A stretch of DNA of 64,000 nt. Origin: Gnetum montanum (Eukaryota; Streptophyta; Gnetopsida; Gnetales; Gnetaceae). Positions 20,530 to 33,313 of this stretch are shown here, piece after piece. The position numbers and the translations under genes are program-made. The DNA is taken from NCBI GenBank assembly GCA_015680685.1, contig MNCI01016241.1, positions 26,436 to 90,435 of the forward strand, written 5' to 3'. The notes below the pieces were generated by a model. That model did not search any database. It was not told where the DNA came from and worked only from the letters and a program-made list of their open reading frames with translations. The first letter of the stretch is position 1. Every line of letters begins with the position of its first letter.

Positions 20530-21060
20530 TTTACTTTCCCGAAAAAAAAATATATTTGTTTTTATTATAGGTCTGAAAAGACCTTAAACTAGCAAACCTG
20601 GCAATCGCAACATGACCAGTCTGAAAAGATCCTAAACTAGCAGTTTCAAACTATTATGTTTGCAGTCTACAATGACGTTAAACTAACAATACGACATTCT
20701 TACATCGGTGGTTTTCACATCTTCTTCCACATTGGCAGTGTCACATTTTCTAGTAGTTTCATGTCTTCATCTCAAGAAGTTCTCATTTTCGTATTGATAA
20801 TTTTGCACTTCTCATGCCCACAATTTCCCATCTCACATACTATCATTTTGCATCTTAAGATTCTGCATGTTACAATTTGGCAGTCTGAAATGACACTAAA
20901 CTAGAAATTTGGCATTTTCATATCGACAGTCTCATAGCTTCACACTTTGCATCAGCATTTTTACACCTTTATCAATTCTACACTCTTGTGCCTTGGTAGT
21001 CCTCCATGACCTTAAACTGGCAAACGTTGAATCTTTACATCATCACACTTCATAAGTTGC
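20530..21060 (+). repeat. Hairpin-TTAAACT spacer before RT of element B
   Basis: The best unit is GGTCTgaaaAGACC at 20,570-20,583 followed by TTAAACTAGC. Others lie near 20,610, 20,665, 20,880 and 21,005. It is homologous to 8,340-8,750 of A read minus. The sequence between is AT-rich and non-coding. Confidence 0.75.
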
Positions 21061-21099
21061 ATCTCTTCATTGCTTTGCAAACTTTCGTTACATAGAATC

Positions 21100-22400
21100 T
21101 CTACCAAAAGATGCCTCTTAAGCAGGATTTTATCTTATGTTGGTAGGTTGAGCAAGAGATGGAAATCCATCGCGACCTTTCCATGCCTTTAACGTTAGTA
21201 GGGCCACATGGCAAGCTCACAAGATATTTGAACCCCAACATGATCAACTGGGGGTCGATCAAAACTAGCATTATACTAGCCTTAGAGGCATACCCAGACT
21301 GGCTCGAGCATCTATTTTGAGCCCTAGACTTAGAGGCCAGGGATGTGACTGAGGACCCTCTCATCGAGGTACCTATGACCATGTCAAAGGGGGAGGTAAA
21401 AACATTGAAACTCAACTCCCTCGTACATACAAAAATGCATAAAAATGTAGCCAAGATTCTGCAAGAGAACATCAGTGTCTTTGCATGGTCGTACAGCAAC
21501 ATGCCAGGTATGGATCCGCTGTTGATTCAGCACAACATCGTCCTAGACCCACACATGAAGGCAGTCAAGCAGAAGGCTCATAAAGTTAAGCCAAAAATCA
21601 CACTAGCCATGAGGGATGAAATGACCAATCTATACCAAGCTGGTTTCATCCACATGATTGACTACTTAGAGTGGGTGTCCAACATCGTGGTGGTTTCAAA
21701 GAAAATGGGAGGAATAGGGATCTGTATAGAATTCCAAGATTTAAACAAGGCAAGGATCAATGATAACTTCCCACTTGCAAGCATCAATTAACTCATCGAC
21801 ACCATAGCTGGTCATGCTTTACTATCCTTTATGGATGGTTTCTTTGGATACAATCAAATCTATGTTAACCTAGAGCACCAGCTATCAACAACCTTCATGA
21901 CTCCATGAGGTACCTTTTACTACACCATGATGCCCTTCGGGCTCAAGAATGCTGGAGCAACCTACCAGCGAGCAATGACCTATAGTTTCAGTGACTATAT
22001 CCTAGAAACATTAAATGACTATGTGGATTGTATAGCAGTAAAGTCCAAAGAAGCAGCTGATCACCCATGCGATCTAAGAGTAGTACTCAAATGCTGCCAA
22101 ATGCATGATTTATTCCTCAATCCTAAGAAGTGCATCTTTGGAATGAAAACTGGATGCATGTTAGGGTTCGTAGTATCGGAGGCTGGAATATGGATGGACC
22201 CTAAAAAATTCAAGGCCATTGTCAACCTAGTGTCTCCCACAAACCTCAAGGAGCTACATGGTTTGCAAGGTAGGGTACAATTTATTAGAAGGTTCATATC
22301 AAGGTTCACCAACAAGTTACACCCCATGCAACATCTTCTAAAGAAAGGAGTTAACTTCGAGTGGAAAACCCAGTGTCAATAAGCCTTCGACGACCTGAAG
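21100..22400 (+). pseudogene. Reverse transcriptase of element B, broken
   Basis: The 21,345-21,791 frame holds the N-terminal part (NISVFAWSYSNMPGMDP; YQAGFIHMIDYLEWVSNIVV). After a stop, 21,927-22,382 continues with MMPFGLKNAGATYQRAMT and the thumb. The catalytic box reads YVDCIAVKS near 22,020, so one of the two essential Asp residues is Cys. In-frame stops at 21,789 and 21,907 add to the damage. The sequence is close to the RT of A. Confidence 0.9.
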
Positions 22401-23400
22401 AAGGAATTCTCACACCTCCCAACTGTGCATCCACCACAAAGGGATAAACCCTTCTTTATCTACGTCACCACCTCCAACACATCTATCATGGCATTGCTAT
22501 GTCAGAAGTGAGATGACAGTTCTGAGATACCAGTGTATTATCTAAGCCACGTACTAATAGTGCACGAGGCAAAATACAACGAAGTGGAGAGGAATTTCCT
22601 TACCTTAGTGTTCACACTAAAAAAGTGGAGGCATTACCTATTCTGTAGCACAACCAACATCATTTGCAAAAGCAATATACTTTGGGCTATCACTAACAAC
22701 CTATACGAAAGTAGCATGATAGCCCAATGGAAGGCAATAACCGTAGAGTTCAATTTATGCTATGTAAGTTAATCGTCGATGAAGGCTTAGGCCATGGCAA
22801 CCCAACTCATGGCCTTGCCAGTCAATGACTAGGCCACCATAGACCTTGAATTCCTGGACAAGCACGTTGGCAATATCAATTTTGTCCCATTACATTTAAA
22901 ATCCACTTTACACTTCGATGGTGCCTCAACAGCACGAGGAGGTAGCACTACTACCGTCATTACATTCCCTTTGGGGAAATGCATCCATCTGCATCTCATT
23001 TTTCATTCCCTTTCATCAACAATGTGGCAGAGTATGAGGGTCTACTTAGAGGCCTCTTAATGTCCCAAGCATCATGCATACGACACCTGGCAATCTAGGG
23101 AGATTCATAACTACTTGTGAATCAAATCACTAAGGTCTACGCTTGCAAGGCTACGCACCTGCAACCCTACTCTGACCTAGCAAAAACCCTGCTTAAGGAA
23201 TTTGCCACCATAGATGTGCAACATGTGCCATGCAACAAGAACACCATGGTAGATGCCTTAGCTACCCTTGCGTTAAGCATCCCATCACATTCCTTGGCTA
23301 ACCTACCAACTTCGATTATCGAATGCATAGAGCCTATCACTTAGGTAGAACACGTGGCCTCTGTCAGTGCTATGGATACCCAGGAGTGGTATGCCCACAT
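22401..23400 (+). pseudogene. RNase H and second RNase H of element B, broken
   Basis: First domain: YYLSHVLIVHEAKYNEVERN at 22,535-22,595 and LKKWRHYLF. Second domain: FDGAST near 22,915, NVAEYEGLLRGL near 23,022-23,057, then NQITKVYACKATHLQPY and VQHVPCNKNTMVDALATLA at 23,117-23,275. The D, E and late D regions of an RVT_3-type RNase H are visible. The tandem pair is the lineage marker for Tat/Ogre elements. Confidence 0.8.
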
Positions 23401-24675
23401 TAAAACTTACCTACAACATGGAAAACCCCCAGGTGGATTGACATCTACCCATAGAGATGCAATCTGTAAGTGTGCCTAGAAATATGTCTTATGGGAAATG
23501 ACGTCCTGTGCTGATGTTCCTACAACGGGATATTGCTAGCATGCATGGGTGGGGAGTAGGCGTAGAAGGTAGTTAATGAATTACATGAGGGAATTTGTGG
23601 TGGACACATAGTGCCCAAGGCTATGGTTGCAAAAATCAAATGCCTAGGGTACTACTGGCCCCACATGGAGCGTGACTGCCTGTCAAAAGTCAAGACCTAC
23701 GACACTTGCCAGAGATACACAAATCTCATACATGTAGCACCTGCAGACCTGCACCCAACGCAAATCATGTGGCCCTTCCAATGATGGGGATTAGACCTCA
23801 TAGGGCCTATCATGCCTAAGTCCTCTACAGGGCTTAGTTTCATTATCACCGCCATTGAGTACTTCACCAAGTGGATGAAAGCTATCCACCCAAGGAAGAT
23901 TACATCTCAACAAATTTTCCATTTCATCCAAGATAACATCATAACAAGATTCGGGCTTCCAATGACTATTGTGACTGACAATGGGCCACAGTTTAGCAGT
24001 ACGAAAACCCGAACCTTCTACAACAATCTAGGCATTAAGCAATCATTCTCCTCCCCATACTACCTGTAGGTGAATGGATAGGTGGAGGCTACAAATAAGT
24101 CCATCATCAACTTGCTAAGGTGAATGCTAAGAAGCAGCAAGAGGCAATGGCACAAGAAAATCCTTTACATTTTTTGNGGAAGCAGCAAGAGGCAATGGCA
24201 CAAGAAAATCCTTTACATTTTTTGGGCCTACAAGACGACATGCAGGAGCTCAACAAGTAAGACCCCTTACAACCTTGTTTATGGATCTGAAGCTATGTTG
24301 CCTCTTGAGTTGCAGGTACCATCACTCGAGATGATTCAATTTGACATCATCAGTGAAGCCTAGAAAAATGAGTTGTGGATCATCAACCTTGACTCAATAG
24401 AGGAGGAACTCGTGTAAATGCTAGGATGCATCGAGTGCTACTAGAGCAAGTAGTAGCAAAAGCACCATACAAACCTGCATTGACAGCCAGTGTAGAAGGG
24501 AGACCTCATCCTCAAAGCCATCTATGAGCATATGAGCAAATTCTCAGCCAACTAGGAAGGTCCTTACGTGGTCACTAAAGCCTTCGGGAATGGAGTCTTC
24601 AAGCTGGTGGACATGGAAAGTAATGAGTTCGCCAACCCGGTGAATTACTAGTACCTCAAGTTGTACTACTCCTGA
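23401..24675 (+). pseudogene. Integrase of element B, broken
   Basis: The zinc-binding region has VNELHEGICGGHIVPKAMVA near 23,575-23,635 and DTCQRYTNLIH near 23,703-23,735. The core has DLIGPIMPKSSTGLSFI near 23,790-23,840 and TDNGPQFSSTKTRTFYNNLG near 23,973-24,032, covering two catalytic Asp. The C-terminal part includes YNLVYGSEAMLPLELQVPSL (24,267-24,326). Stops are scattered. A single N with a repeated flank interrupts it at 24,178. Confidence 0.85.
24133..24225. other. Assembly join: N at 24,178 with duplicated flanks
   Basis: The stretch starting AGCAGCAAGAGGCAATGGCA occurs on both sides of a lone N (from 24,133 and again from 24,181). The other integrase copies have it once, so the second copy is probably a false duplication at an assembly gap. 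Confidence 0.8.
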
Positions 24676-25020
24676 AGCACAATGGCAGCCACCATTGTCT
24701 GCTATAATGATAAATTGGCAATGAGACCGAGTAGCATTTGCAATGACGTTAAACTAGTAGCAAAGAGCAGTGTTAGCAATGACGTTAAACTAGTGGCAAC
24801 GAGAAGCATCCACAATGACGTTAAACTAGAAAAACCGAGCAACGTCTACAATGACGTAAAACTAGAAGAATCGAGCACCATCTTCTATGACAAAAAAATG
24901 GTATAGATCATCCACTATGATGTTAAACTAGCATGTATGGTTTTCTGGGACCTTAAATTAGCACAACGGTCTGTTGGGACCTTAAACCAACACATGGTCT
25001 ACCAAGACCTTAAATTGGGT
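24676..25020 (+). repeat. Hairpin-TTAAACT repeat array, pol-LTR spacer of B
   Basis: About nine units of roughly 35-40 bp. Stems include CGTCtacaatGACG (24,843-24,856), CATCcactatGATG (24,909-24,922) and GGTCTaccaAGACC (24,996-25,009), each followed by TAAAACT or TTAAAYT. One frame through the array gives the repeated peptide NDVKL, which is a by-product of the repeat. Confidence 0.85.
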
Positions 25021-25973
25021 TCGCGTTAAGAATACAATGGGAACACGGTCTGGAACATATACAATGTTGCCACCCTTGGCATCATGTGATCCTTCAAAGA
25101 TGTTGTATGACATCAAACTGGCTCTCTTGACCTACCATCACCATGGCCCCTTACCCTAACGGTAGTTCCTTAGCTAGTGCCTTCTACTGGAGTTCCGGCA
25201 GTATTGTGGGCCAGCCACAATATTGCTATCCTCCAGCCCTTTGCCAATGACATTCGGCTATGTGGTACCTGATCCCATAGCTAAAATGCGAACGCATGCC
25301 CCTGGAAGGGATTCTAGTGCATCCACACTCATAACAACGTTTTCGAGGCCGATTCCTCCATGCTAACGCTACCAAGGCTGCTGCTAGCCTTCCTGCATTG
25401 GACATCATACACTGACGATGATGCTCGACAACTTCAACAATGCCAGTAGCCAACAAGACCTTTGCCCATGAGGTCATGGCTTGCGATAGCAAATGCTACA
25501 GCATCGCGAAGTGAGTGCCTCGGCTAGCTTGACTACTCAAGAGTGCAACTTCCTCCCATGATGTGCGTAACACAGCTCGCCACATGGGAAACACCAACGT
25601 AAACTCCATGAAGTATGTAACATAGCTTGCTGCATGGAAAGCATCTGTAGGCAAGCCGAAGCCCTACATAGATGTAACGTAACTCATCCTGGGAAAGATG
25701 CCTATCGTATAGGGGGTCGAAGGTCAGCTAAAGCAAAGGTGAAAACGCACATGACTCCCTTAGAGAACTCCAACAAGCGATTCAGCTAAACCTCATCTTT
25801 GCCCTTCTCTTGTGCCTCCTGCCTTCCTGCTTCGCCTCTTCACTCCAATGCAACACTCTCAAGTGCAACCAAGTGATGTCTTGACACTCATCGAGTGAAA
25901 ACCTCAGCATTTTTTCCTTCTGCAGTGTTTTTTATTCTTTGTCAATGTTTATCAAGCTAGTTCTCCAGACGTT
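25021..25973 (+). other. 3' region of element B before the polypurine tract
   Basis: It is homologous to 4,300-3,314 of A read minus, with no recognisable family. A short frame starts MAPYPNGSSLASAFYWSSGS near 25,123; A has a related start near 4,100. A run of TGAGTTGYGTTACRY-type repeats (shared with A near 3,580-3,660) is also present around 25,560-25,690. Confidence 0.4.
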
Positions 25974-25989
25974 GACAAAGAGGGACCAA
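25974..25989 (+). other. Polypurine tract of element B
   Basis: ACAAAGAGGGACCAA lies directly before TGAAACACCC of the 3' LTR, as in A and C. Confidence 0.8.
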
Positions 25990-27575
25990 TGAAACACCCT
26001 AAATAATTTGAAGTCATGCTCACTTCACCAGGCCTTGCAATTCACACAACACTATGATAGTTCTTCGATAGGAGAATGCTCTGAACTCAGGTTGGCAAGT
26101 TCATTAATTTTTCTACTTTATGTGTAAATAGGTTCTATGGATCATCCTACCTGTCCACCTAGGTAGTTTGCCTAGCTAACAGCCTACTCAAAAATGGTGT
26201 GCAGAGTTGACAACAATGCTTAGGATTCCCGAAATAGTTCGGCAATTTTTCTAAGTCACAAAGTCTACTACGCTATGCTATGCCCCACTATGTAGTGTAG
26301 CAAGCTTCAGAAAATAATTGCAGAACGAAGTACCATGCTATGCTACACTATGTAGCATAGCATGGCATGACAACAACTATACAACCAGCTCCATTGCCCA
26401 ACTTCAAGTCCTTTAACAATGTTCCTTTCTATTAGGAAGTGGTAGATCATGTACAATGCTATGCTATGCTGAGCTACATGGCGTAGAAAGATGTAGAAAT
26501 TCAATGGAAAAGACAGAAGGTAGCTCAAAGGGCAGAATCAACAAGTTTGTAAGCCTCACAACACAAGAAGCAAATTTTGCAAATTCACAAAGTTTTCATG
26601 ACTAAGACCAGTCACTACGATACGTAGCATAGAATAGTGTAGCAAGCATGCAACACACATGTAGCGGAATGCACGACAAGATGCTATGTTATGCCAAGCA
26701 TGCTATGCCACAAAGCACAACAAAGCATGTCGGTGGTTGTGCGACATCAATGCACTTCACCTAATTAGACTGTTGGCACATGTCTCCAGATGTTAATGAC
26801 ACAATTACAACATGGCAGGTTCACAGTTTCGGCATAGTAAGCTTGCATTACAACAGTCACACAGGTCCAATGGTCATACATGGCACGTGTAGCGCCAGCA
26901 AGTCAACATGGGCCTAGGACACATGGCATCCAAACCACCCCTTTCGCATGCCCTTTAACCCTATAAATACCTTGATGAGTAGTACTCAAAGGGTGGGACT
27001 ATCTCTGGATGTTCTAAAATAGGCATTATAACATTGAGCATTGAGCATTGTAAGCTTTTTTTTTGACACTACAAACAATTAGCATTTTTAGCTGGCATTT
27101 TTTCTCTATCTCCCTTTCTACCACTTTGGTAGAATTTTCACATTGTTAGCTCCCAAGTCCATGCCCAAGCACACAAGCATTTTTCTCTACACGTCCTAGT
27201 TACTCTCAGGATTTCTACACTCCTCAACGTTGTGCAACCGACTGTATCCATCTTGACAGAGCAAGCTTGTAGCTTCGAAGTGGTGCACTTTTCTAAGTAC
27301 ATTTTACTTTGTTTCCTGATTATTATTGTATTTTGCACTATTTCCTACCTTATTTACTTTCAAGAATTACTTTGTATTTTCATTCCCATTTTCAAATTAT
27401 ATGTTGCAAAAGGCTATATAGACATCGACTAAGTCCTTGTCTAATAGACTAGACCATTCAGGGTGCCCCGTATATACTCACACCTAGTACGGCCCTCCAA
27501 CTAATACAGGCTCAAAACTATCATGCCCGCCAACGCCTTGGTGTTTTCTAGCCACTGAAATTTTTGGTTTCTACA
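25990..27575 (+). repeat. 3' LTR of element B
   Basis: It starts TGAAACACCCTAAATAATTT and ends near …TTTCTACA. A TATAAATACC box lies at about 26,961-26,970. The U3 has TATGCTA/TAGCATA palindromes at 26,268-26,360 and 26,455-26,480. It is clearly related to the LTRs of A. What follows (from about 27,576) is integrase sequence of element E. Confidence 0.85.
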
Positions 27576-27589
27576 CTAGAGAGAATCAT

Positions 27590-28330
27590 TAAGCTTTATA
27601 CCCCAACCCTTCCTATATTTTCTAATGGTTTGCATTTGTATTTTTGTGATCTCCCAATTGGTTACCTCTGCTTGGCCATTGGCTTAGGGGTGGTAAGGTG
27701 TTGTTAGTTTATGTTTTACCCCTAATTGTTGCATTAACTTTCTAAAGGTGGCATCTTAGAAATTAGTTTCATTATCAAAAATTAGTGAACATGGCATCCC
27801 AAACCTATTCACAATATGTTGTTATATAAATTTGGCAATAGTGGATCATGTACAATCAATAACAATTACTACTTCTGTCCATTTTGTGCATTAGTCAAAT
27901 ACTACCATAATATACACCTTTCCTTTAGACATGGGTGTGATAGGACCCATGAAATCAATGCCCCATATGTTAAAAAGCTCCAATGGTTGAATCCATTGTT
28001 GAGGAACTTCCATGAAATTCATCATCCCCCCATCTTATTGATAATGTTTACAAGACTTGATGAACTTGAGGGCATCCCTAAAGATTATAGGCCAATAGTA
28101 TCTTGCCATCAAAATTTTTATGGTTGTGTGTCTCCCTTCATAGTGGCCTCCACAAGGTCCTTCGTGAGCATCCTGGAGAATGCATAGTTGATCTTTATCA
28201 AGGACACATCATCAAATCAGGCCATCAGCACACACCTTGTATAGGTGTTTGTTGATTTTCATGAAGTATTTGACCTGATGAAAAAATTGTTACCTTTTTC
28301 TAAAATCCAAGTCATGTGGCATCTTCTGAG
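27590..28330 (-). pseudogene. Integrase core of element E, broken
   Basis: Element sense gives [20 protein letters not shown] (near 27,980-27,920), then FGMPCSLIFDNETNF (near 27,805-27,760) and TTPYHP.ANGQAEVTN (near 27,700-27,655), covering the D, D and E regions. Upstream HHCC motifs are decayed. The C-terminal end is missing because B inserted there. Confidence 0.75.
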
Positions 28331-29650
28331 TGAGAATATACATGAGGATGCCATTATACCATGTTGCTTTCATGGGCGTTTGTTCACTTATTGCTCCTAT
28401 AAAGAAAAGTTCATCTAGAAACTAATCAGAGAGCGGGCTCTCCACCTTTTTATTTTCTGATCTTAAATGAGAGAGGTGGTCAGCAACCACATTCTTGGTT
28501 CCTTTCCAATCTATCATAGTGAGATCAAATTCTTGCAAGATCTCTAGTTAACATATAACAAAAGGGCTCATCATTGACTTATTCATGAGGAAGTAGATTA
28601 CACTATGGTCCATATGTACAAATACTTTGTAATCAAGCACATAGTGCCTAAACTTTTTGAGTGCATACAACACTACCATTAGTTCTTTCTTTGTGGTGGT
28701 GTAATTTAACTATGATCCCATAATGATTTGAATCATGCAATGAATGTAGTATGGACGTTTCTTATAATCCATCTGCATGAACACTACTCCCAAAGCATAC
28801 TTAGATGTGTCTATCATGATATGGAAGGATCTAAACTAGTCTGGTGCTAATAGGATTAGTATTTCTATGAGCTTTTCCTTTAATTATTAGAATGCATGTT
28901 CATATTCCTTAGTCCATATGAAAGGTGCATCTTTCTTTGTAAGCTCTAGCAATGGCTTTGTGATCTTAGAGAAATTCTCTATGAATTGCCAGTAGTAGCA
29001 AGTGTGTGTAAGGAATGAATATACATCTTTAATGATCTCTAGTTGGTGTGTTATTCCTTGGATGACCATTACCTTTTTTGGGTCTACATCAATTCCTTTC
29101 TCTAAAATTTGATGCCATAGTAAAATTTGTTCTTGGACCATGAAATGGCTCTTTTGCTAGTGGAGCTGTAGGTTTGTCTCTACATATCTCTTCAGTACTT
29201 GCTCCATTTGGTTCAAAGCTTGCTCAAAGGTAGCTACATAGGTGAAAAATTCATTCATGAAAATTTCACACCACTACCAATTTTCTCTTGAAAGATACTA
29301 AGGACCAAGCATTGAAATGTTGTAGGGACATTACACAGATTAAATGACATTACAATATGCAAAAGTTCCCCAAGGACTTGTGAATGTTGTCTTGGCCTAA
29401 TCTTCTGGTGTAATTTGGATTTGGTTATACCTACTATAACCATCCAAGAAACTATAATAACAATGCCTAGATATTGTGTCTAACACTTGATCTACAAATT
29501 GCAAAGGAAAGTGATCTTTAAATGTTGCCATATTCAATAGCATGAAGTTGATGCAAACCACCCATTTGTCACCCTTCTTCGATACAATTATGAATGGACT
29601 AATGCATTCACTATCCATAATTTGATAGATGAACCCTCCCTTCCTTGAGG
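28331..29650 (-). pseudogene. RT and RNase H of element E, broken
   Basis: RT: SECISPFIIVSKKGDKWVV and YYSFLDGYSRYNQIQI (29,618-29,397), then GIDVDPKKVMVIQ and TKPLLELTKKDAPFIWTKEY (29,141-28,890). RNase H: NYTTTKKELMVVLYALKKFR and VFVHMDHSVIYFLM (about 28,715-28,580). The catalytic YxDD region near 29,260 is disrupted. It differs clearly from the Tat-type pol of A and B. Confidence 0.8.
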
Positions 29651-30710
29651 ATTTCTTCTATTTCCTCTTGATTATTTTCTTTAATTTGGGGTTTAGCCAC
29701 CTCTACGATTGCCTTCTAGGCTTCATGGCTTGGTTGGTGTAGATGTGATGCTAACATATCCTTGGATTGATTCCTATTAGCTCTAGGTATGACTAGGCAA
29801 AGTTTGTTGACTATTTATTCATTACTTTCGACAACTTTTCCTTTTGTTCAGGAGCAAGTTTGACATTAATTATGACTACTTTACCATTCTTTAAAAATGC
29901 ATACTCCATTTTGACTAGTAAAGTTTTTAGCTCTAAGGGCTTCTACTTAAAGTAATCATGGATTTCCAACTCTCCCCAATAGGTATTAAATTTTGTCCAT
30001 ACCTTCAGCATATGCACACATTAGTCTATAAGTTGGCTCCATGCATATTGTGCTGCTATCTGAATTAGTGATCAACCACTAGGTTCCCTCCTATTTTATG
30101 GTTGCTATGTACATACACCTTTGAATATTGATCTCTTGCACACACTGATTGCATGCCTTAATGTATGTGCTCTTAATTGAGCAAATCTTTTACATGCAAT
30201 TGCATCCATTATCACCATAGGTGATGCATGGAATATGATTCTTCATAATTTTTTCTAGCTCATTTTCCTTGGATATTTCTAAGGATAGATCCCTTATGTT
30301 CATTTTTGCATTAACTGTGCTTAACCAAGCTCTTTCCATAATGATAGGAATGTCATTCTTGGAGTTATTCACCTTGATCAATAGAAAATCAACAAGATAG
30401 GACCATCCATAAACTATGATCACAATGTCCTCTACTAATCCTAGAGGGATAGTAATGGACTAATCTACTAATTCTAAATAAATGTTGCTCTTCTTGAGAG
30501 GTGGTAGGTTCTAGGCTTTGTACATATAATGGGACATGAGATTAACTCTAGAACTAGAGTCAAGAAGAGCCTTGAATGGCTTTTGCCCAACAATATGTAC
30601 ATAAATGAGTGGACTTTTGGATTTAGATCTTTTTTTAGGAAGATTTTCAACCTTGATCCAATTAGAAACAACATGTGTTAGCATCACAGTGTGGATCCTA
30701 GGTGACACTT
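29651..30710 (-). pseudogene. Protease region of element E, broken
   Basis: Element sense near 30,620-30,540 reads SPLIYVHIVGQKPFKALLDS and then SSRVNLM, the aspartic-protease active-site loop (normally D-S/T-G) with G changed to S. Between it and RT are broken frames only, including one at 30,423-30,190. Confidence 0.65.
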
Positions 30711-33140
30711 GGTTTGAAGGGCACTCAAAGTTATTTGATGCATAGGATGAGGGTGCTAGAGATGTAAGGAAATTAGTTAGACTAGATTGTGAGGGCTACA
30801 GAGGACTACTGGGTTAGAAAAAAGGTCTTTTTCTTAATCAATTTTCTAAATCACTTAGTTGAAAAACTAGTTGTGAGTGCACAACCCTCGTAGCATTTCG
30901 TTGTTGTGGCTATGGAGTAATGTCACATTGCATGGATAGAGCAAGAGGTAATTGGGTTGAAGGTGGATATGTATATGCAAAGGGATGAAAAGGATGATAT
31001 GGATATGGATATTTGTTTTCTCCTTAAGTATATGGTAAATGTATTTGGTGGTACTCTAGAGGGTAATAATGATGCTGGAATGATGCACGACTTGTAGAAC
31101 TTCTAGGGGAGATGGGCTACTGAACATTGTACCCATATGGATTTGGTTACATATAAGGGTACTGCTACCTTGGTGATGACATTCTCCATGATTATGGGTG
31201 GTACAACTATTGGTATTACTCATAAGGTTGTGGAGGTGTTCAACTTGGGTAGTAAGCTTGTTGCTATTGGTGGAACTATCTTAGATTACCTAGAGGATAA
31301 GGCAATCATCTTGGATCTTGCCTATGTCCTAGGTAAGGATTCAATGCATACACTCTAGACTTTTGTAAGTGTGACACTATAGGGAAACATCCCTTTGGAT
31401 GTTCATATTAATAGATGCCACATTTAGTTTCATCATTAGAGTCAGACTTCACAACTTTCTCTACTACAACAGGTTTTCCCTTATCTCTTTGATAGGCTCA
31501 TTTAGGTTCTTTTTGTCTCCTATAATTATGATCACTATTTTTCTCTTTGGATTCTTTAGTAATCTTCAAAGTGGTTTAAAATTTCTCATCCAAAGAGTCC
31601 CATAACTTGTCAACCTTTTTAAAATATTAGAAACAAACTTTTGAATGGGAAAGGTTTTCCTATTCACCACTTCATCAAGTGGTAATTTCTCCTTGTCACA
31701 AAATAATACCTCTCATTTTCTAATCGAATGATCCCTATTATATTCTTTATCACTTTCACTTTTTTGTAGCTCACCTTCTTCTTTTGCTACTTGCTCAGTT
31801 ATCCTTTGGATTTGATTAGCTTTTAGTTTAGACAATCTCCCTTGGGCATATACCCTAAGCGTTCTTCTTGTTTCTACTTTGAGCCCATCTATGATGTGGT
31901 GAAGTTGACTCTTTTGAGAATAACCATGGCAAAGGCATTGCTGTAAGAGTGAATAATATTGGCCCATCGTGACATCCAAAGGTTCATGTGTTCCTTGTTA
32001 CTAGCCTTGGATTTGCCTTCTGAGATTAGACACTTTGGAGTACGTTTGGTATTTGTTATTAAATAGCTCTAACATGGTACTCCATTGACAAATTGATTTT
32101 AATTTCAAAGATCGATACTGACTTTTAGCTTCTTGATGAGTGTCATTGGAAAAAGCTTGAGTTTTTGCCATTCATTTTCTATGTTTTGTAAGGCATAGGC
32201 ATCATGAAAAGCTTGTAGATGTGTTTGTGGATTAGAGTTGTATCCCCCTAAAATATTGGGATATTTTTCATATCTAGGTGCTTGATTTGACTATCCTTCA
32301 TATGCTTGGTTGGGATTTTTATTGCCTCGTTAATGTTGAGCATACTTTGAGTTGACAATAGAGGTTCTTCATCATATCTAGATTGATGATGCTGATGATA
32401 GTTTCGGTCACCCCTTTAGTTTTGATGGCCTTAATAGTCATTGTTATCTCACTAATCACCATCATCATGATTGTTGCAATGGTGGCTTCCATGAGAACCA
32501 TCAAATGAAGAGGAATGTTTAGAATAAGATGAAGAGGATGAAGAGGAAGGTGGACCACCACTGCCATCATAGTGTCAACCATCATTCTTATGCTTATTGT
32601 GATTACCATCCTTAGATCCCTTGCTATTTTTGTGCTTGCCTATGTCCCTACCTTGGCTATTACTTTTTCTTGAACCTAATTTATGAACTGTGGATTGCAA
32701 GTTCAAGTTCACACCCTTGTCACCAATATTATGGGCTGGAGAATCTTCATTCTTAGATACTTTAGGAGGATGATCCTTAGTGTCATCTTGATTTAGTAGG
32801 AACAAGGGATTAGTATAATGTTTTCTCTTTATAGCTTCATGGAATTTTCTTTGACATTGATCTCATTTACATTGTGCTTTAGTGGGACAATAGTTTCAAG
32901 TTTCATATCCATTCACAAGGTATTCTTTGTGAAGATATGCTATGCCTAGCTTCTTAAGGATTTTCAATAGCATCCCAAGCATAGATCGATTAAGGGGCAA
33001 GATGACATTACCCTCCATATCATGCCATCATAGCTATTCATCCTAATGTAGGATAAAGATGATGTTTAGCACAAATTCATCTAGATGAGTGTATACCACC
33101 TTACAGTCTTGCAAAACTGATGGTGTGGTATCTTCATGCT
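30711..33140 (-). pseudogene. Gag of element E, broken
   Basis: The core (about 32,260-31,713) has LQAFHDAYALQNIENEWQKL and PLDVTMGQYYSLLQQCLCHG, then HHIIDGLKVETRRTLRVYAQ. It aligns block by block with gag of F. Upstream frames (32,805-32,319) are N/H/K/D-rich. The downstream part (31,700-30,711) is Q/Y/G/P-like in pieces. The start codon cannot be fixed. Confidence 0.7.
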
Positions 33141-33289
33141 TGCAAGAAGAAGAAGAAATTTTGAAAATAAAAAAAAATTATCAGTGTGCTTTTATAATTC
33201 TATGTATAGTGGGAATGATATTGACCGTGAGGCTTGTACAATGATATTAATGGTATTCACTTAAACATAAATAGCACATGTTTTGCAAA

Positions 33290-33313
33290 CAAAGTTCCTA
33301 GTAATGGTGCCAA
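33290..33313 (-). other. Primer-binding site of element E
   Basis: Element sense reads TTGGCACCATTACTAGGAAC directly after the LTR end. This is a decayed form of the TTGGCGCCGTTGCCGGGGA-type site used by Athila-like elements. Confidence 0.7.

Larger units (their letters stand above)
20488..27575 (+). mobile_element. Element B (Tat/Ogre-like), right segment
   Basis: This holds the spacer before RT, then RT, RNase H, second RNase H, integrase, repeat spacer, polypurine tract and 3' LTR, all on plus. It is the continuation of 1-1,670 interrupted by element A. Its 3' LTR ends inside the integrase region of element E, so B is itself nested. All reading frames are broken. Confidence 0.8.

Noticed and set aside
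24682-24906. 74-codon frame with repeated NDVKL
   Set aside because: It is the hairpin-TTAAACT repeat array read in frame; the equivalent arrays in A and C do not keep a frame.
27816-28187. Plus-strand 123-codon frame
   Set aside because: Antisense of the integrase core of element E, whose D and E motifs are clear on minus.
31137-31358. Plus-strand 73-codon frame
   Set aside because: Lies over the gag-protease linker of E on minus; no homologue in F.
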